From Holophaga sp. (GTDB lineage: Bacteria > Acidobacteriota > Holophagae > Holophagales > Holophagaceae): a DNA stretch of 13,240 nucleotides. Every line of letters starts with the position of its first letter. Position 1 is the first letter of the stretch. Made by a program: the position numbers and the translations under genes. The notes below the pieces were generated by a model, which worked only from the letters and a program-made list of their open reading frames with translations, made no database searches and had not been told where the DNA came from. This document shows, piece by piece, positions 6,886 through 13,240 of this stretch. The DNA lies in NCBI GenBank assembly GCA_031292735.1, contig JARLGP010000056.1:1-13240 (forward strand), in the 5' to 3' direction.

Positions 6886-8097
6886 ATGGAATACCTGGAC
6901 CTCTACCGATTTCTCAAGAGCACCGTCCGCCCTGGGCCGCCGGTGCAGCTGGGGGACGGGCTCTGGGCCACGCACCTGGACTTCGCCTCCGACAACGGCC
7001 TTATCCTGCCTGGAGAGAGTCATTACACCTGTTCCACCCACGGTGCCCTGGACAGCGAGGCCGAGGCCATCGACCCGCAGGCGGGCTTCCTGGACCTGCA
7101 TGATTCCCAGGTCATGGAGAACCGCGAATTCAACTATTCGGTGTTCCACGGCGCCCAGCGGGGCCGGGCCCGGGAGATCCTGCTCCTGTTCCACGGCCTC
7201 AACGAAAAGGAGTGGCACAAGTACCTGCCCTGGGCCCATCGGCTGGCGCTCACCACCGGCAAGGCCGTGGTGCTGTTTCCCATCGCCTTCCACATGAACC
7301 GGGCCCTGCCGGAATGGAGCGACCACCGGCTCATGCACCGGGTCTGCGAGAAGCGCAAGAAGACCTGGCCGGAGGTGGTGGGGGCCTCCCTGTCCAACGT
7401 GGCGGTGAGCACCCGGCTGCATGCCCGGCCCCAGCGCTTCATCTGGTCGGGGCTGGAGACCTACTTCGACGTGGTCCAGCTGCTGCACGAGATCCGCGCC
7501 GACCGGATTCCGCTGATCGACCCCGGCGCCACCACCGACATCCTGGCCTATTCCGTGGGCGGCCTGCTGGCCCAGACCCTCATGATGACCAATCCCGAAG
7601 GCCTGTTCGACCGTTCCAGGCTCTGCCTGTTCTGCGCGGGCGCGGTGTTCAACCGGATGTCCCCGGTGTCCAAGTTCATCCTCGACAGCGAGGCCAACGT
7701 CGCCCTCTACTCCTATGTGGTGGAGCACCTGGAGAGCCACCTGCGCCACGACGCCCGGCTCCGCCACTACCTGGGCGGCCAGCATCCGGAAGGCCTGCGG
7801 TTCCGCAGCATGCTGAACTACGGGGTGATGCGCAAGGAGCGCGAGGCCAGGTTCCGGGAACTGGCGCCGCGCCTGCTGGCGGTGCCCCTGGAGCAGGACA
7901 AGGTGATTCCGCCGTACGAAGTGGTCAACGCCCTGCAGGGCTCCACCCGGGACCTGCCGGTACGGGTGGAGCGCATGGATTTCCCGTATGAGTACCAGCA
8001 CGAGGATCCCTTCCCGGCCCGGGAGGCGCTGCGCGCCCCGGTGGACCAGGCCTTCCGCCAGGTGTTCGACCTGGTGGCGGAGTTCTACCGCAGCTGA
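6886..8097 (+). CDS. Alpha/beta hydrolase-fold protein, possible lipase/esterase
   Basis: This 403-residue protein has no signal peptide. It shows an alpha/beta hydrolase core: oxyanion motif LLLFHGLNEKEW (99-110), nucleophile elbow AYSVGG with Ser223, acidic residue Asp338 in PLEQDKVIPPYEV, and a late His372 in EYQHEDPF. The first 90 residues precede the core, and a long insert lies between the first strand pair and the elbow, so it is not a minimal esterase. The elbow has Ala in place of the usual first Gly. It resembles DUF6051-type uncharacterised hydrolases in overall layout; that family name is from memory and unverified. It follows the transporter by 91 nt, and the Shine-Dalgarno site is poor, so it may have its own promoter or be leaderless. 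Substrate unknown. Confidence 0.72.
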   Translation: MEYLDLYRFLKSTVRPGPPVQLGDGLWATHLDFASDNGLILPGESHYTCSTHGALDSEAEAIDPQAGFLDLHDSQVMENREFNYSVFHGAQRGRAREILLLFHGLNEKEWHKYLPWAHRLALTTGKAVVLFPIAFHMNRALPEWSDHRLMHRVCEKRKKTWPEVVGASLSNVAVSTRLHARPQRFIWSGLETYFDVVQLLHEIRADRIPLIDPGATTDILAYSVGGLLAQTLMMTNPEGLFDRSRLCLFCAGAVFNRMSPVSKFILDSEANVALYSYVVEHLESHLRHDARLRHYLGGQHPEGLRFRSMLNYGVMRKEREARFRELAPRLLAVPLEQDKVIPPYEVVNALQGSTRDLPVRVERMDFPYEYQHEDPFPAREALRAPVDQAFRQVFDLVAEFYRS

Positions 8098-8123
8098 ACT
8101 ACCAGGGCAGCTTTAACGGGGCA

Positions 8124-8132
8124 TGCGATAAT
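8124..8132 (+). promoter_or_regulatory. Possible extended -10 promoter before trhA
   Basis: TGCGATAAT is a good extended -10 match (TGn plus GATAAT). No convincing -35 lies upstream. A start site about 7 nt downstream would fall on the Shine-Dalgarno site AAGGAG (8139-8144), which makes the leader very short and weakens the call. Confidence 0.28.
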
Positions 8133-8149
8133 GGACGGAAGGAGCCGCC

Positions 8150-8803
8150 ATGGATGTCATCCCGCATGCCGACAGCGTCGCAGCGGAAATGGCCAACAGC
8201 ATCACCCACGGCGTGGGGGTGGTGCTGAGCGTGGTGGCCCTGGTGCTGCTGACGGTCTCGGCGGTCATGCACGGCGGAGCCCGCCTGGTGGTGGGCAGCG
8301 CCATCTTCGGGGCGACCCTGGTGCTGCTCTACACCATGTCCACCATCTACCACGCGGTGCGCAACCCCCAGGCCAAACGGATCTTCCACATCCTGGACCA
8401 CTCCGCCATCTACCTGCTCATCGCCGGCACCTACACCCCCTTCTGCCTGTCCACCCTGCGCGGCAGCTGGGGCTGGAGCCTGTTCGGGGTGGTCTGGGGG
8501 CTCGCGGCTCTGGGGGTGGGCTTCAAGCTGTTCTTCACCGGCCGGTTCGAGTTCCTGTCCACCGCGGTGTACCTGGCCATGAGCTGGATGGTGATGATCG
8601 CCGCCCGGCCCCTCTGGCGGGCCCTCCCGCACGGGGGCATGGTCTGGCTGCTGGCCGGCGGCTTCTTCTACACCCTCGGGGTGGTGTTCTACAGCTGGCA
8701 CCGGCTGAAGTTCCACCACGCCGTATGGCACCTGTTCGTGCTGGGCGGCAGCCTTTGCCACGTGGTGGCGGTCCTGGGGTTCGTGATTCCCCGGAGCAAC
8801 TGA
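8150..8803 (+). CDS. trhA: Hemolysin III / TrhA family membrane protein (PAQR superfamily)
   Basis: This 217-residue protein has seven hydrophobic segments and the PAQR metal-site motifs: E13-xx-N16-xxx-H20, S64-xxx-H68 (STIYH), D83 within HILDHSAIYLLIAGTYTPF, and H190-xxx-H194 near the C-terminus. These identify the hemolysin III/YqfA/TrhA family, related to eukaryotic adiponectin receptors. E. coli TrhA is linked to membrane energetics and lipid homeostasis; the name hemolysin III comes from a Bacillus protein. The start is set by AAGGAG 5 nt before ATG 8150. The next gene starts 11 nt after the stop (ATG) or 2 nt after it (TTG), so trhA heads a run with the two regulator-like genes. Ser, Asp and the three His of the family are intact, so the protein is probably functional. 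Confidence 0.9.
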   Translation: MDVIPHADSVAAEMANSITHGVGVVLSVVALVLLTVSAVMHGGARLVVGSAIFGATLVLLYTMSTIYHAVRNPQAKRIFHILDHSAIYLLIAGTYTPFCLSTLRGSWGWSLFGVVWGLAALGVGFKLFFTGRFEFLSTAVYLAMSWMVMIAARPLWRALPHGGMVWLLAGGFFYTLGVVFYSWHRLKFHHAVWHLFVLGGSLCHVVAVLGFVIPRSN

Positions 8804-8814
8804 CATTGATCCCC

Positions 8815-9576
8815 ATGGAATGCCTCCCCGGTTCGACCCAGTGGCGCGCTTCCCTGGGCGCGCTGCTGCGGCACCCGGAACCGGTGTGGGTGTTCGGCGA
8901 GACCGGCACCGGGGTCAGCACCGTGGCGGCCTGGATGGCCACCCAGCGCTCCGCCGGCCTGCTGGACGACGCCGAACGGCTGGACCCGGCCGCCCTGGAA
9001 GCCTGGATCGCCGCCCATCCCCAGGGGGTCCTGGGCTCCCACCTGGGCCCGGCCGCAGTCATGCCCGCAGCCGCCTCCCGCTGCCTGCCGTTCCGCCTGC
9101 GGGCCCTGCAGGACGACCCCGCCAGCGTGCCGCTTTGCCTGGCGGCCCTGGCCGCCGAGGAAGGCCTGGCCGGCGCCCCGCCCCCCGCCCTGGGCGCCCT
9201 GCCCTGCTCCGGCAACCTGCGGGAGCTGCGCAACCGCCTGGTGCGCTGGAAGCTGCTGGGCCAGCTGCCCGACGACCTGGACAGCGCCGCGCTGCCGCTG
9301 GAAACCGAGGACCTGGCCGCCAACCTGCACGTGCTGGAACGGCTGTTGCTGCACCGGGCGCTCCGGCGCAGCTACGGCAACCGGGTGGAGGCCGCCCACC
9401 GGCTCGGAGTGAGCCGGCGCCAGCTGTACCTGCTGATCGCCCGGCACGGCGACCCGGTGCGCGGGGAGCTGCCCAGCAACGCGGGCCCCAAGCGGCTGAA
9501 CAAGCCCCGCTCGCAAAACTCCAGCTTCCCCCCCCAGCCGGCCGATAAGGCGGTAGAACTGACTGATTGGAAATGA
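8815..9576 (+). CDS. Degenerate NtrC-like AAA+ protein with Fis-type helix-turn-helix
   Basis: This 253-residue protein aligns in order with the AAA+ and DNA-binding parts of sigma-54 activators but is collapsed. The Walker A-like element is GETGTGVS (28-35), with Val34 where Lys is required. A Walker B-like LLDDAERL (49-56) follows after only about 20 residues, so the GAFTGA-containing segment is gone. Then come a FRLRALQDDP stretch (93-102), the CSGNLREL counterpart of PGNIREL (131-138), and a good Fis-type helix-turn-helix (172-212: GNRVEAAHRLGVSRRQLYLLI). The tail (213-253) is polar. ATP hydrolysis and sigma-54 contact look impossible; DNA binding looks intact. ATG 8815 lacks a close Shine-Dalgarno site; TTG 8806 has GGAG 9 nt upstream and may be the true start. 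It ends 3 nt before the full-length regulator, so the two are co-translated. Confidence 0.75.
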   Translation: MECLPGSTQWRASLGALLRHPEPVWVFGETGTGVSTVAAWMATQRSAGLLDDAERLDPAALEAWIAAHPQGVLGSHLGPAAVMPAAASRCLPFRLRALQDDPASVPLCLAALAAEEGLAGAPPPALGALPCSGNLRELRNRLVRWKLLGQLPDDLDSAALPLETEDLAANLHVLERLLLHRALRRSYGNRVEAAHRLGVSRRQLYLLIARHGDPVRGELPSNAGPKRLNKPRSQNSSFPPQPADKAVELTDWK

Positions 9577-9579
9577 ACT

Positions 9580-11088
9580 ATGGCTAATCCCCTGAGGGTG
9601 CTGGTGGTGGATGACGATCCCGGTATGCGGGAGGGCATGGCCCTGAGCCTGAAGCGGGCGGGGTTCGTGATCGAGCAGGCCAGGAGCGGCGAGGACGCCA
9701 TGCGGCTGACCCGTCCGGGCGCCTTCGACGCGGTGGTGACGGACCTGCGCATGACCGGCATGGACGGGCTGCAGCTCACCGCCCGCCTCAAAGCCCTGGA
9801 CTCCGGCCTCCCGGTCCTGCTGGTCACCGCCTTCGGCAGCCTGGACACCGCCCGGGAGGCCATGCGCCTGGGCGCCTTCGACTACCTGTCCAAGCCGTTC
9901 AGCCCCGACGAGCTGGTCCAGGCGGTGCGCAAGGCCATCAGCAGCGACGGCCGGCTCAAGGCCGAGGAGCCGGGCGAGGCGCCGGTGATCCTCACCCAGG
10001 ATCCGGTGCTGGCGGAAACCCTGGCCCTGGCCCGGCGCGCCGCCGACAGCCGGGCCACCATCCTGATCCAGGCGGAAAGCGGCACCGGCAAGGAACTGCT
10101 GGCCAAGCTCATCCATTCCTCCAGCCCCAGGCGGAAATGCGCCTTCGTGGCCATCAACTGCGCCGCCATCCCGGAGAACCTCCTGGAATCCGAGCTGTTC
10201 GGCTTCGAGAAGGGCGCCTTCACCGGGGCCACCAGCACCAAGCCCGGCCGCTTCGAGCAGGCCGACGGCGGCACCCTGGTGCTGGACGAGATCGGCGAAC
10301 TGCCCTTGAGCCTCCAGGGCAAGCTGCTCCGGGTGATCCAGGAGCGCACCGTGGACCGGCTGGGCGGCAACCGGCCCATCGCCGTGGACGTGCGCATCAT
10401 CGCCCTCACCAACCGCGACCTGGTCACCGAAGTGAAGGAAGGCCGGTTCCGGGAGGACCTCTACTACCGGCTCAACGTCATCCCCCTGCGCCTGCCGCCC
10501 CTGCGGGAGCGCCCGGCCGACCTGGACCTGCTGGCCCTGCACTTCGCCGAGCGCTACGCCCGGGACAACGACCGCACCACCCCCCGGCTTTCGCCCAGCT
10601 TCCAGGCCGCCCTCACCCGGCACCCCTGGCCCGGCAACATCCGGGAACTGGAAAACGCGATCCAGCGCTGCGTGGTGCTCAACCCCAGCAACTTACTCAC
10701 GGAAAAGGACCTGCGCTGGCTGCTGGACCCGGCCCAGATGGAAGGTCTGCCCGAGGATCCCCCGGAACTGAGCGACCCGGCCCCGGCCCCGCCGGAACCC
10801 GCGCCCATGGCCGCGGAGCCCGCCTCCGGCGCCCGGATCCAGGTGGCCGACCCCCGCCAGCCGCTGCAGGAGGTGCCCCTGGGCACCCTGGTGGCGCTCC
10901 CCCTGGGCCTGAGCCTGCCCGAGCTGGAGCGGTTCTGGCTGCTGTCCACCCTGGCCGCCCTGGAAGGCAACCGCACCCACTGTTCCCAGAAGCTGGACAT
11001 CGCCCTGCGCACCGTGCGCAACAAGATCAACGAGTACCGGGCCGAAGGCTTCGAGATCCCCAGCAGCGGCAAGGGCAAGGAGGATTGA
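9580..11088 (+). CDS. Sigma-54-dependent response regulator, NtrC family
   Basis: This 502-residue protein has three domains. The receiver domain (about 1-120) has Asp11/Asp12, phospho-acceptor Asp55 in VVTDLRM, Thr83 and Lys105. The AAA+ domain (about 137-380) has Walker A ESGTGKE (Lys171), GAFTGA (212-217), Walker B LVLDEIGE (Asp236, Glu237), Arg291/Arg297 in FREDLYYRL, and PWPGNIREL. A Pro/Ala-rich linker of about 60 residues precedes a Fis-type helix-turn-helix (448-488). All catalytic features are present, so it should activate sigma-54 promoters when phosphorylated. The recognition helix RTVRNKINEYR resembles flagellar FleR/FlrC-type regulators by eye. No histidine kinase lies in the window. 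The upstream degenerate paralogue-like gene ends 3 nt before the ATG. Targets are unknown; I saw no GG-N10-GC site in the nearby gaps. Confidence 0.93.
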   Translation: MANPLRVLVVDDDPGMREGMALSLKRAGFVIEQARSGEDAMRLTRPGAFDAVVTDLRMTGMDGLQLTARLKALDSGLPVLLVTAFGSLDTAREAMRLGAFDYLSKPFSPDELVQAVRKAISSDGRLKAEEPGEAPVILTQDPVLAETLALARRAADSRATILIQAESGTGKELLAKLIHSSSPRRKCAFVAINCAAIPENLLESELFGFEKGAFTGATSTKPGRFEQADGGTLVLDEIGELPLSLQGKLLRVIQERTVDRLGGNRPIAVDVRIIALTNRDLVTEVKEGRFREDLYYRLNVIPLRLPPLRERPADLDLLALHFAERYARDNDRTTPRLSPSFQAALTRHPWPGNIRELENAIQRCVVLNPSNLLTEKDLRWLLDPAQMEGLPEDPPELSDPAPAPPEPAPMAAEPASGARIQVADPRQPLQEVPLGTLVALPLGLSLPELERFWLLSTLAALEGNRTHCSQKLDIALRTVRNKINEYRAEGFEIPSSGKGKED

Positions 11089-11089
11089 C

Positions 11090-11113
11090 GGAGCCGGGAA
11101 CCTTCCCGGCTTC
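11090..11113 (+). terminator. Strong hairpin directly after the response regulator
   Basis: An inverted repeat starts 1 nt after the stop codon. GCCGGGAA and TTCCCGGC face each other around CC, extended outward by three further pairs, one of them G-U. No T-run follows, so it is not a classical intrinsic terminator. It may act as an attenuator or protect the mRNA 3' end. Confidence 0.4.
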
Positions 11114-11142
11114 AGGCTCATCCAGGGGCAGGAGAAACGTGG

Positions 11143-11529
11143 ATGAGGCCTGTCCGGTGGCTGGCGATGGTCGGGTGGCAGGCGTGCCTGGTGCCGCTCC
11201 TGTGCGCCCAGGACCCGTATCCGCCGCCCTGCGGCGGCTGGGTGGAGCTGATCCGCGCCTGCCCTGATCCCGCAAGCCACGGGATGGAGCCGGGCGATGG
11301 CGGGCGCGTGCTGGAGGCCGCCCAGGAACCCGCCCTCTGGCACCCGTGGGCGTTCGCCCTGGCCGGGGGCGACTGCCCGTGCCTGACCGCGCTGCCGGGC
11401 GCCGCGCCCGCCGCCCCGCACTGGCACGGCGCCAAGCGGCCGGCCCGGGGCGTCCGGAACCTGGTGGTGGAGGTCAGCCCCATCGAGCTCACCGACGCTT
11501 TCGGCAGCCCCCGGGGAACTTTCCGGTAG
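11143..11529 (+). CDS. Small secreted Cys-rich hypothetical protein
   Basis: I do not recognise a family for this 128-residue protein. It begins with a basic n-region (MRPVRW) and a hydrophobic stretch to about residue 21, with a plausible signal peptidase I site after LCA (before QDPYPPP). The mature part has Cys30, Cys40 and a CPC pair at about 78-80, and it is rich in Pro, Gly, Ala, Trp and His. Cysteines after export suggest disulfides or metal/haem contact, but no CxxCH motif is present. AGGAG lies 8 nt before ATG, and third-position GC is very high throughout, which supports a real gene. It sits between the response regulator hairpin and the nitric oxide reductase leader. The alternative, that it is a chance frame, is weakened by the start signals and the signal peptide. 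Confidence 0.55.
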   Translation: MRPVRWLAMVGWQACLVPLLCAQDPYPPPCGGWVELIRACPDPASHGMEPGDGGRVLEAAQEPALWHPWAFALAGGDCPCLTALPGAAPAAPHWHGAKRPARGVRNLVVEVSPIELTDAFGSPRGTFR

Positions 11530-11570
11530 CTTTCCGCAGCGAACCCGTTATTTTGTTTTTTGCAATTGAG

Positions 11571-11597
11571 TCTCTTTTTCAGAATCTCTTTTCAGAA
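11571..11597 (+). repeat. Tandem 14/13-nt direct repeat in the qNOR leader
   Basis: The unit TCTCTTTTTCAGAA (11571-11584) is followed at once by TCTCTTTTCAGAA (11585-11597), differing by one T. It lies in a 91-nt AT-rich gap (11530-11620) upstream of the nitric oxide reductase, just ahead of AGGAG (11611-11615). It could be a two-site operator or a leader RNA element. No FNR, NorR or sigma-54 consensus was found beside it. Confidence 0.5.
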
Positions 11598-11620
11598 CCA
11601 TTTGCCGTTCAGGAGCCGCC

Positions 11621-13240
11621 ATGCGCCGCTATTGGATCCTGCTGGTCTCCATCATGGCCGTTTCCTTCCTGGTGCTGGGCTGGATCGGCCTGCGCATCCG
11701 GGCCAACGCGCCGCCCCTGGCGACCCGGGTGCTGACCCCGGACGGCCGGGCGGTGTTCGAGCCCGGCGACATCGCCGCCGGGCAGAACGTGTGGCAGGCC
11801 ATGGGCGGCATGGAGATGGGCTCCGTCTGGGGCCACGGCAGCTACGTGGCGCCGGACTGGACCGCGGACTGGCTGCACCGGGAAGCCATCGCCATCCTCG
11901 ACCACTGGGCCACGGCGGAACAGGGCAAGCCGTACCAGGCCATGGAGTCCCCGCTGCGCGCGGCCTACCGGGAACGGCTCAGGATCCTCATGCGGCGCAA
12001 CACCTTCGACCGCGGCCAGGACGCGCTGGTGGTGGATCCGGTGCGGGCCGGGGCCATCCGGACCACCGCGGCGCACTTCGCCGACGTGTTCAGCCACGGC
12101 CGCAAGGACTACGCGATTCCCTACGGCGCCCAGCCCGACCCGGTGAAGCTGCGCCAGCTATGCGCCTTCATCTTCTGGACCGCCTGGGCCGCCAGCACCG
12201 AGCGCCCGGGGCAGCCGATCAGCTACACCAACAACTGGCCGTTCGAGCCGCTGGTGGGCAACACCCTCACCGGCGACGCCTGGATCTGGACCGGGGTGAG
12301 CGTGCTCCTGCTGCTGGCCGGCATCGGCGCCATGGCCTGGTGGCACGCCGGCCGGCACAACGAGCAGGACGCCGATTCCGCCCAGCCGCCCATGGCGGAT
12401 CCCCTGCTGCGCACCCGGCCCACCGCCTCCCAGCGGGGCACGGTGAAGTATTTCTGGGTGGTTTCCCTCCTGATCCTGGTGCAGATCCTGCTGGGCGTGG
12501 TCACCGCCCATTACGGGGTGGAGGGCGGCGGGTTCTACGGCATTCCCCTGGACCGCTGGCTGCCCTACGTGCTTTCGCGCACCTGGCACACCCAGCTGGG
12601 GATCCTGTGGATCGCCACCGCCTGGCTGGCCGCGGGGCTCTACATCGGCCCCGCCGTGGGCGGCCGGGAGCCGCCCTACCAGGCCCTGGGGGTGAACGTC
12701 CTGTTCGTGGCGGTGCTGCTGCTGGTGGCGGGCTCCATGACCGGCCAGTGGCTGAGCGTCATGAACCGGCTGGGCACCGGCACCGCCTGGTTCTACCTGG
12801 GGCACAGCGGCTACGCCTACATCGACACCGGGCGGTTGTGGCAGATCGTGCTGCTGGTCGGGCTGCTGCTCTGGCTGTTCCTGGTGGTGCGGGCGGTGCG
12901 CCCGGCCCTGGCCGACCCCAACCCCGGCACCCGCTCGCTGCTGGCCATGTTCATCCTCGCCTCGGTGGCCATCGCCGGATTCTACGGGGCCGCCCTGGGC
13001 TACGGCCGCCACACCAACCTCGCCATCGCCGAGTACTGGCGCTGGTGGGTGGTCCATCTGTGGGTGGAAGGCTTCTTCGAGGTGTTCGCCACGGTGGTCA
13101 TCGCCTTCCTGTTCGCCCGGCTGAAGCTGGTCCGCACCGAGACCGCGGGCCGGTCGGTGGTGCTGGCCTCGGCCATCTTCCTGGGCGGCGGCATCATCGG
13201 CACCGCCCACCACCTGTATTTTTCCGGCACCCCGGCGGTG
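11621..13240 (+). CDS. norB: Quinol-dependent nitric oxide reductase, qNOR (3' end outside window)
   Basis: This single-subunit membrane enzyme reduces two NO to N2O with electrons from quinol. The first 540 residues are in the window, open to the right edge; the family is usually about 750 residues. After a membrane anchor (about 4-24) comes the large periplasmic domain typical of qNOR, with GQNVWQAMGGMEMGS and WGHGSYVAPDWTADWLHRE, and then the membrane catalytic core. Visible ligands are His323 in TWHTQLGILW (haem), His479 and Glu483 in VVHLWVEGFFE (FeB site), Glu487, and His530/His531 in GTAHHLYF (FeB site). The presence of this N-terminal domain and the absence of a cytochrome c subunit gene upstream point to qNOR, not cNOR. 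AGGAG sits 5 nt before ATG. The role is NO detoxification or the NO step of denitrification; no other nitrogen-oxide gene is in view. Confidence 0.95.
   Translation, partial: MRRYWILLVSIMAVSFLVLGWIGLRIRANAPPLATRVLTPDGRAVFEPGDIAAGQNVWQAMGGMEMGSVWGHGSYVAPDWTADWLHREAIAILDHWATAEQGKPYQAMESPLRAAYRERLRILMRRNTFDRGQDALVVDPVRAGAIRTTAAHFADVFSHGRKDYAIPYGAQPDPVKLRQLCAFIFWTAWAASTERPGQPISYTNNWPFEPLVGNTLTGDAWIWTGVSVLLLLAGIGAMAWWHAGRHNEQDADSAQPPMADPLLRTRPTASQRGTVKYFWVVSLLILVQILLGVVTAHYGVEGGGFYGIPLDRWLPYVLSRTWHTQLGILWIATAWLAAGLYIGPAVGGREPPYQALGVNVLFVAVLLLVAGSMTGQWLSVMNRLGTGTAWFYLGHSGYAYIDTGRLWQIVLLVGLLLWLFLVVRAVRPALADPNPGTRSLLAMFILASVAIAGFYGAALGYGRHTNLAIAEYWRWWVVHLWVEGFFEVFATVVIAFLFARLKLVRTETAGRSVVLASAIFLGGGIIGTAHHLYFSGTPAV

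Noticed and set aside
5330..7297. A 655-codon plus-strand frame spanning two genes
   Set aside because: It is the off-frame reading of the MFS and hydrolase genes. Arg/His/Pro/Gly richness and the lack of a domain mark it as a shadow.
6877..8001. A 374-codon minus-strand open frame
   Set aside because: It is the antisense shadow of the alpha/beta hydrolase gene, with no recognisable domain and low-complexity composition.
8689..10623. A 644-codon open frame on the minus strand
   Set aside because: It lies opposite trhA and both regulator genes, which have clear domains. Its translation is low-complexity Gly/Gln/Ala/His-rich, as expected for the reverse strand of a GC-rich gene.
5358..11608. 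The 11-mer CCATTTGCCGT at 5358-5368 and 11598-11608, both in leaders
   Set aside because: An 11-nt match is expected by chance several times in 13 kb, and the two copies sit at different distances from their start codons.
11530..11620. A sigma-54 (GG-N10-GC) promoter for qNOR under the nearby NtrC-type regulator
   Set aside because: The nearest GG to GC spacing is 9 nt and lies within the end of the preceding gene. No proper -24/-12 pair was found.
1..13240. tRNA, rRNA, CRISPR arrays, insertion sequences, attachment sites
   Set aside because: No cloverleaf, regularly spaced repeat, transposase or integrase sequence was seen by eye on either strand.

Overview
The window is a GC-rich bacterial chromosome segment with no rRNA, tRNA, CRISPR array or insertion sequence that I can see. 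A quinol-type nitric oxide reductase, an NtrC-type regulator, a hemolysin III/TrhA protein, an MBOAT acyltransferase and Shine-Dalgarno sites point to a Gram-negative-type bacterium. The gene mix is compatible with the Holophaga/Geothrix side of the Acidobacteriota or with a GC-rich proteobacterium. That placement is a guess.

Left block (1-3229, + strand, lower GC): a tight four-gene operon with an MBOAT O-acyltransferase (5' end outside the window), a DltD-like SGNH protein, a small acyl carrier protein of DltC type, and a ketoacyl-ACP synthase III with an intact Cys-His-Asn triad. The layout recalls dltB-dltD-dltC, but with a KAS III where a DltA ligase would be expected. I infer a machine that builds or selects an acyl group on its own carrier and exports it onto an extracellular polymer. 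The block is compositionally distinct from what follows.

Middle block (3373-8097): a minus-strand pair (FAH-family hydrolase, then a flavin reductase-like protein) is divergent from a plus-strand POT-like MFS transporter, across a 171-nt AT-rich promoter region. An unusual alpha/beta hydrolase follows the transporter. The hydrolase/flavin-protein pair fits breakdown of an aromatic or related carboxylic acid, but the substrate cannot be read from the sequence.

Right block (8150-13240, + strand): trhA, a 253-residue protein that looks like a collapsed NtrC-type AAA+ activator (no Walker A lysine, no GAFTGA segment, intact Fis-type helix-turn-helix), and a complete NtrC-type response regulator form a tightly spaced run. 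After a strong hairpin come a small Cys-rich secreted protein and a quinol-dependent nitric oxide reductase that runs off the right edge. The qNOR leader is AT-rich and carries a tandem 13/14-nt repeat.

The two observations most worth following are the dlt-like cassette with a KAS III and the degenerate activator paired with a complete one. No gene-free stretch exceeds 300 nt; the longest gaps are 5238-5408 and 3230-3372.
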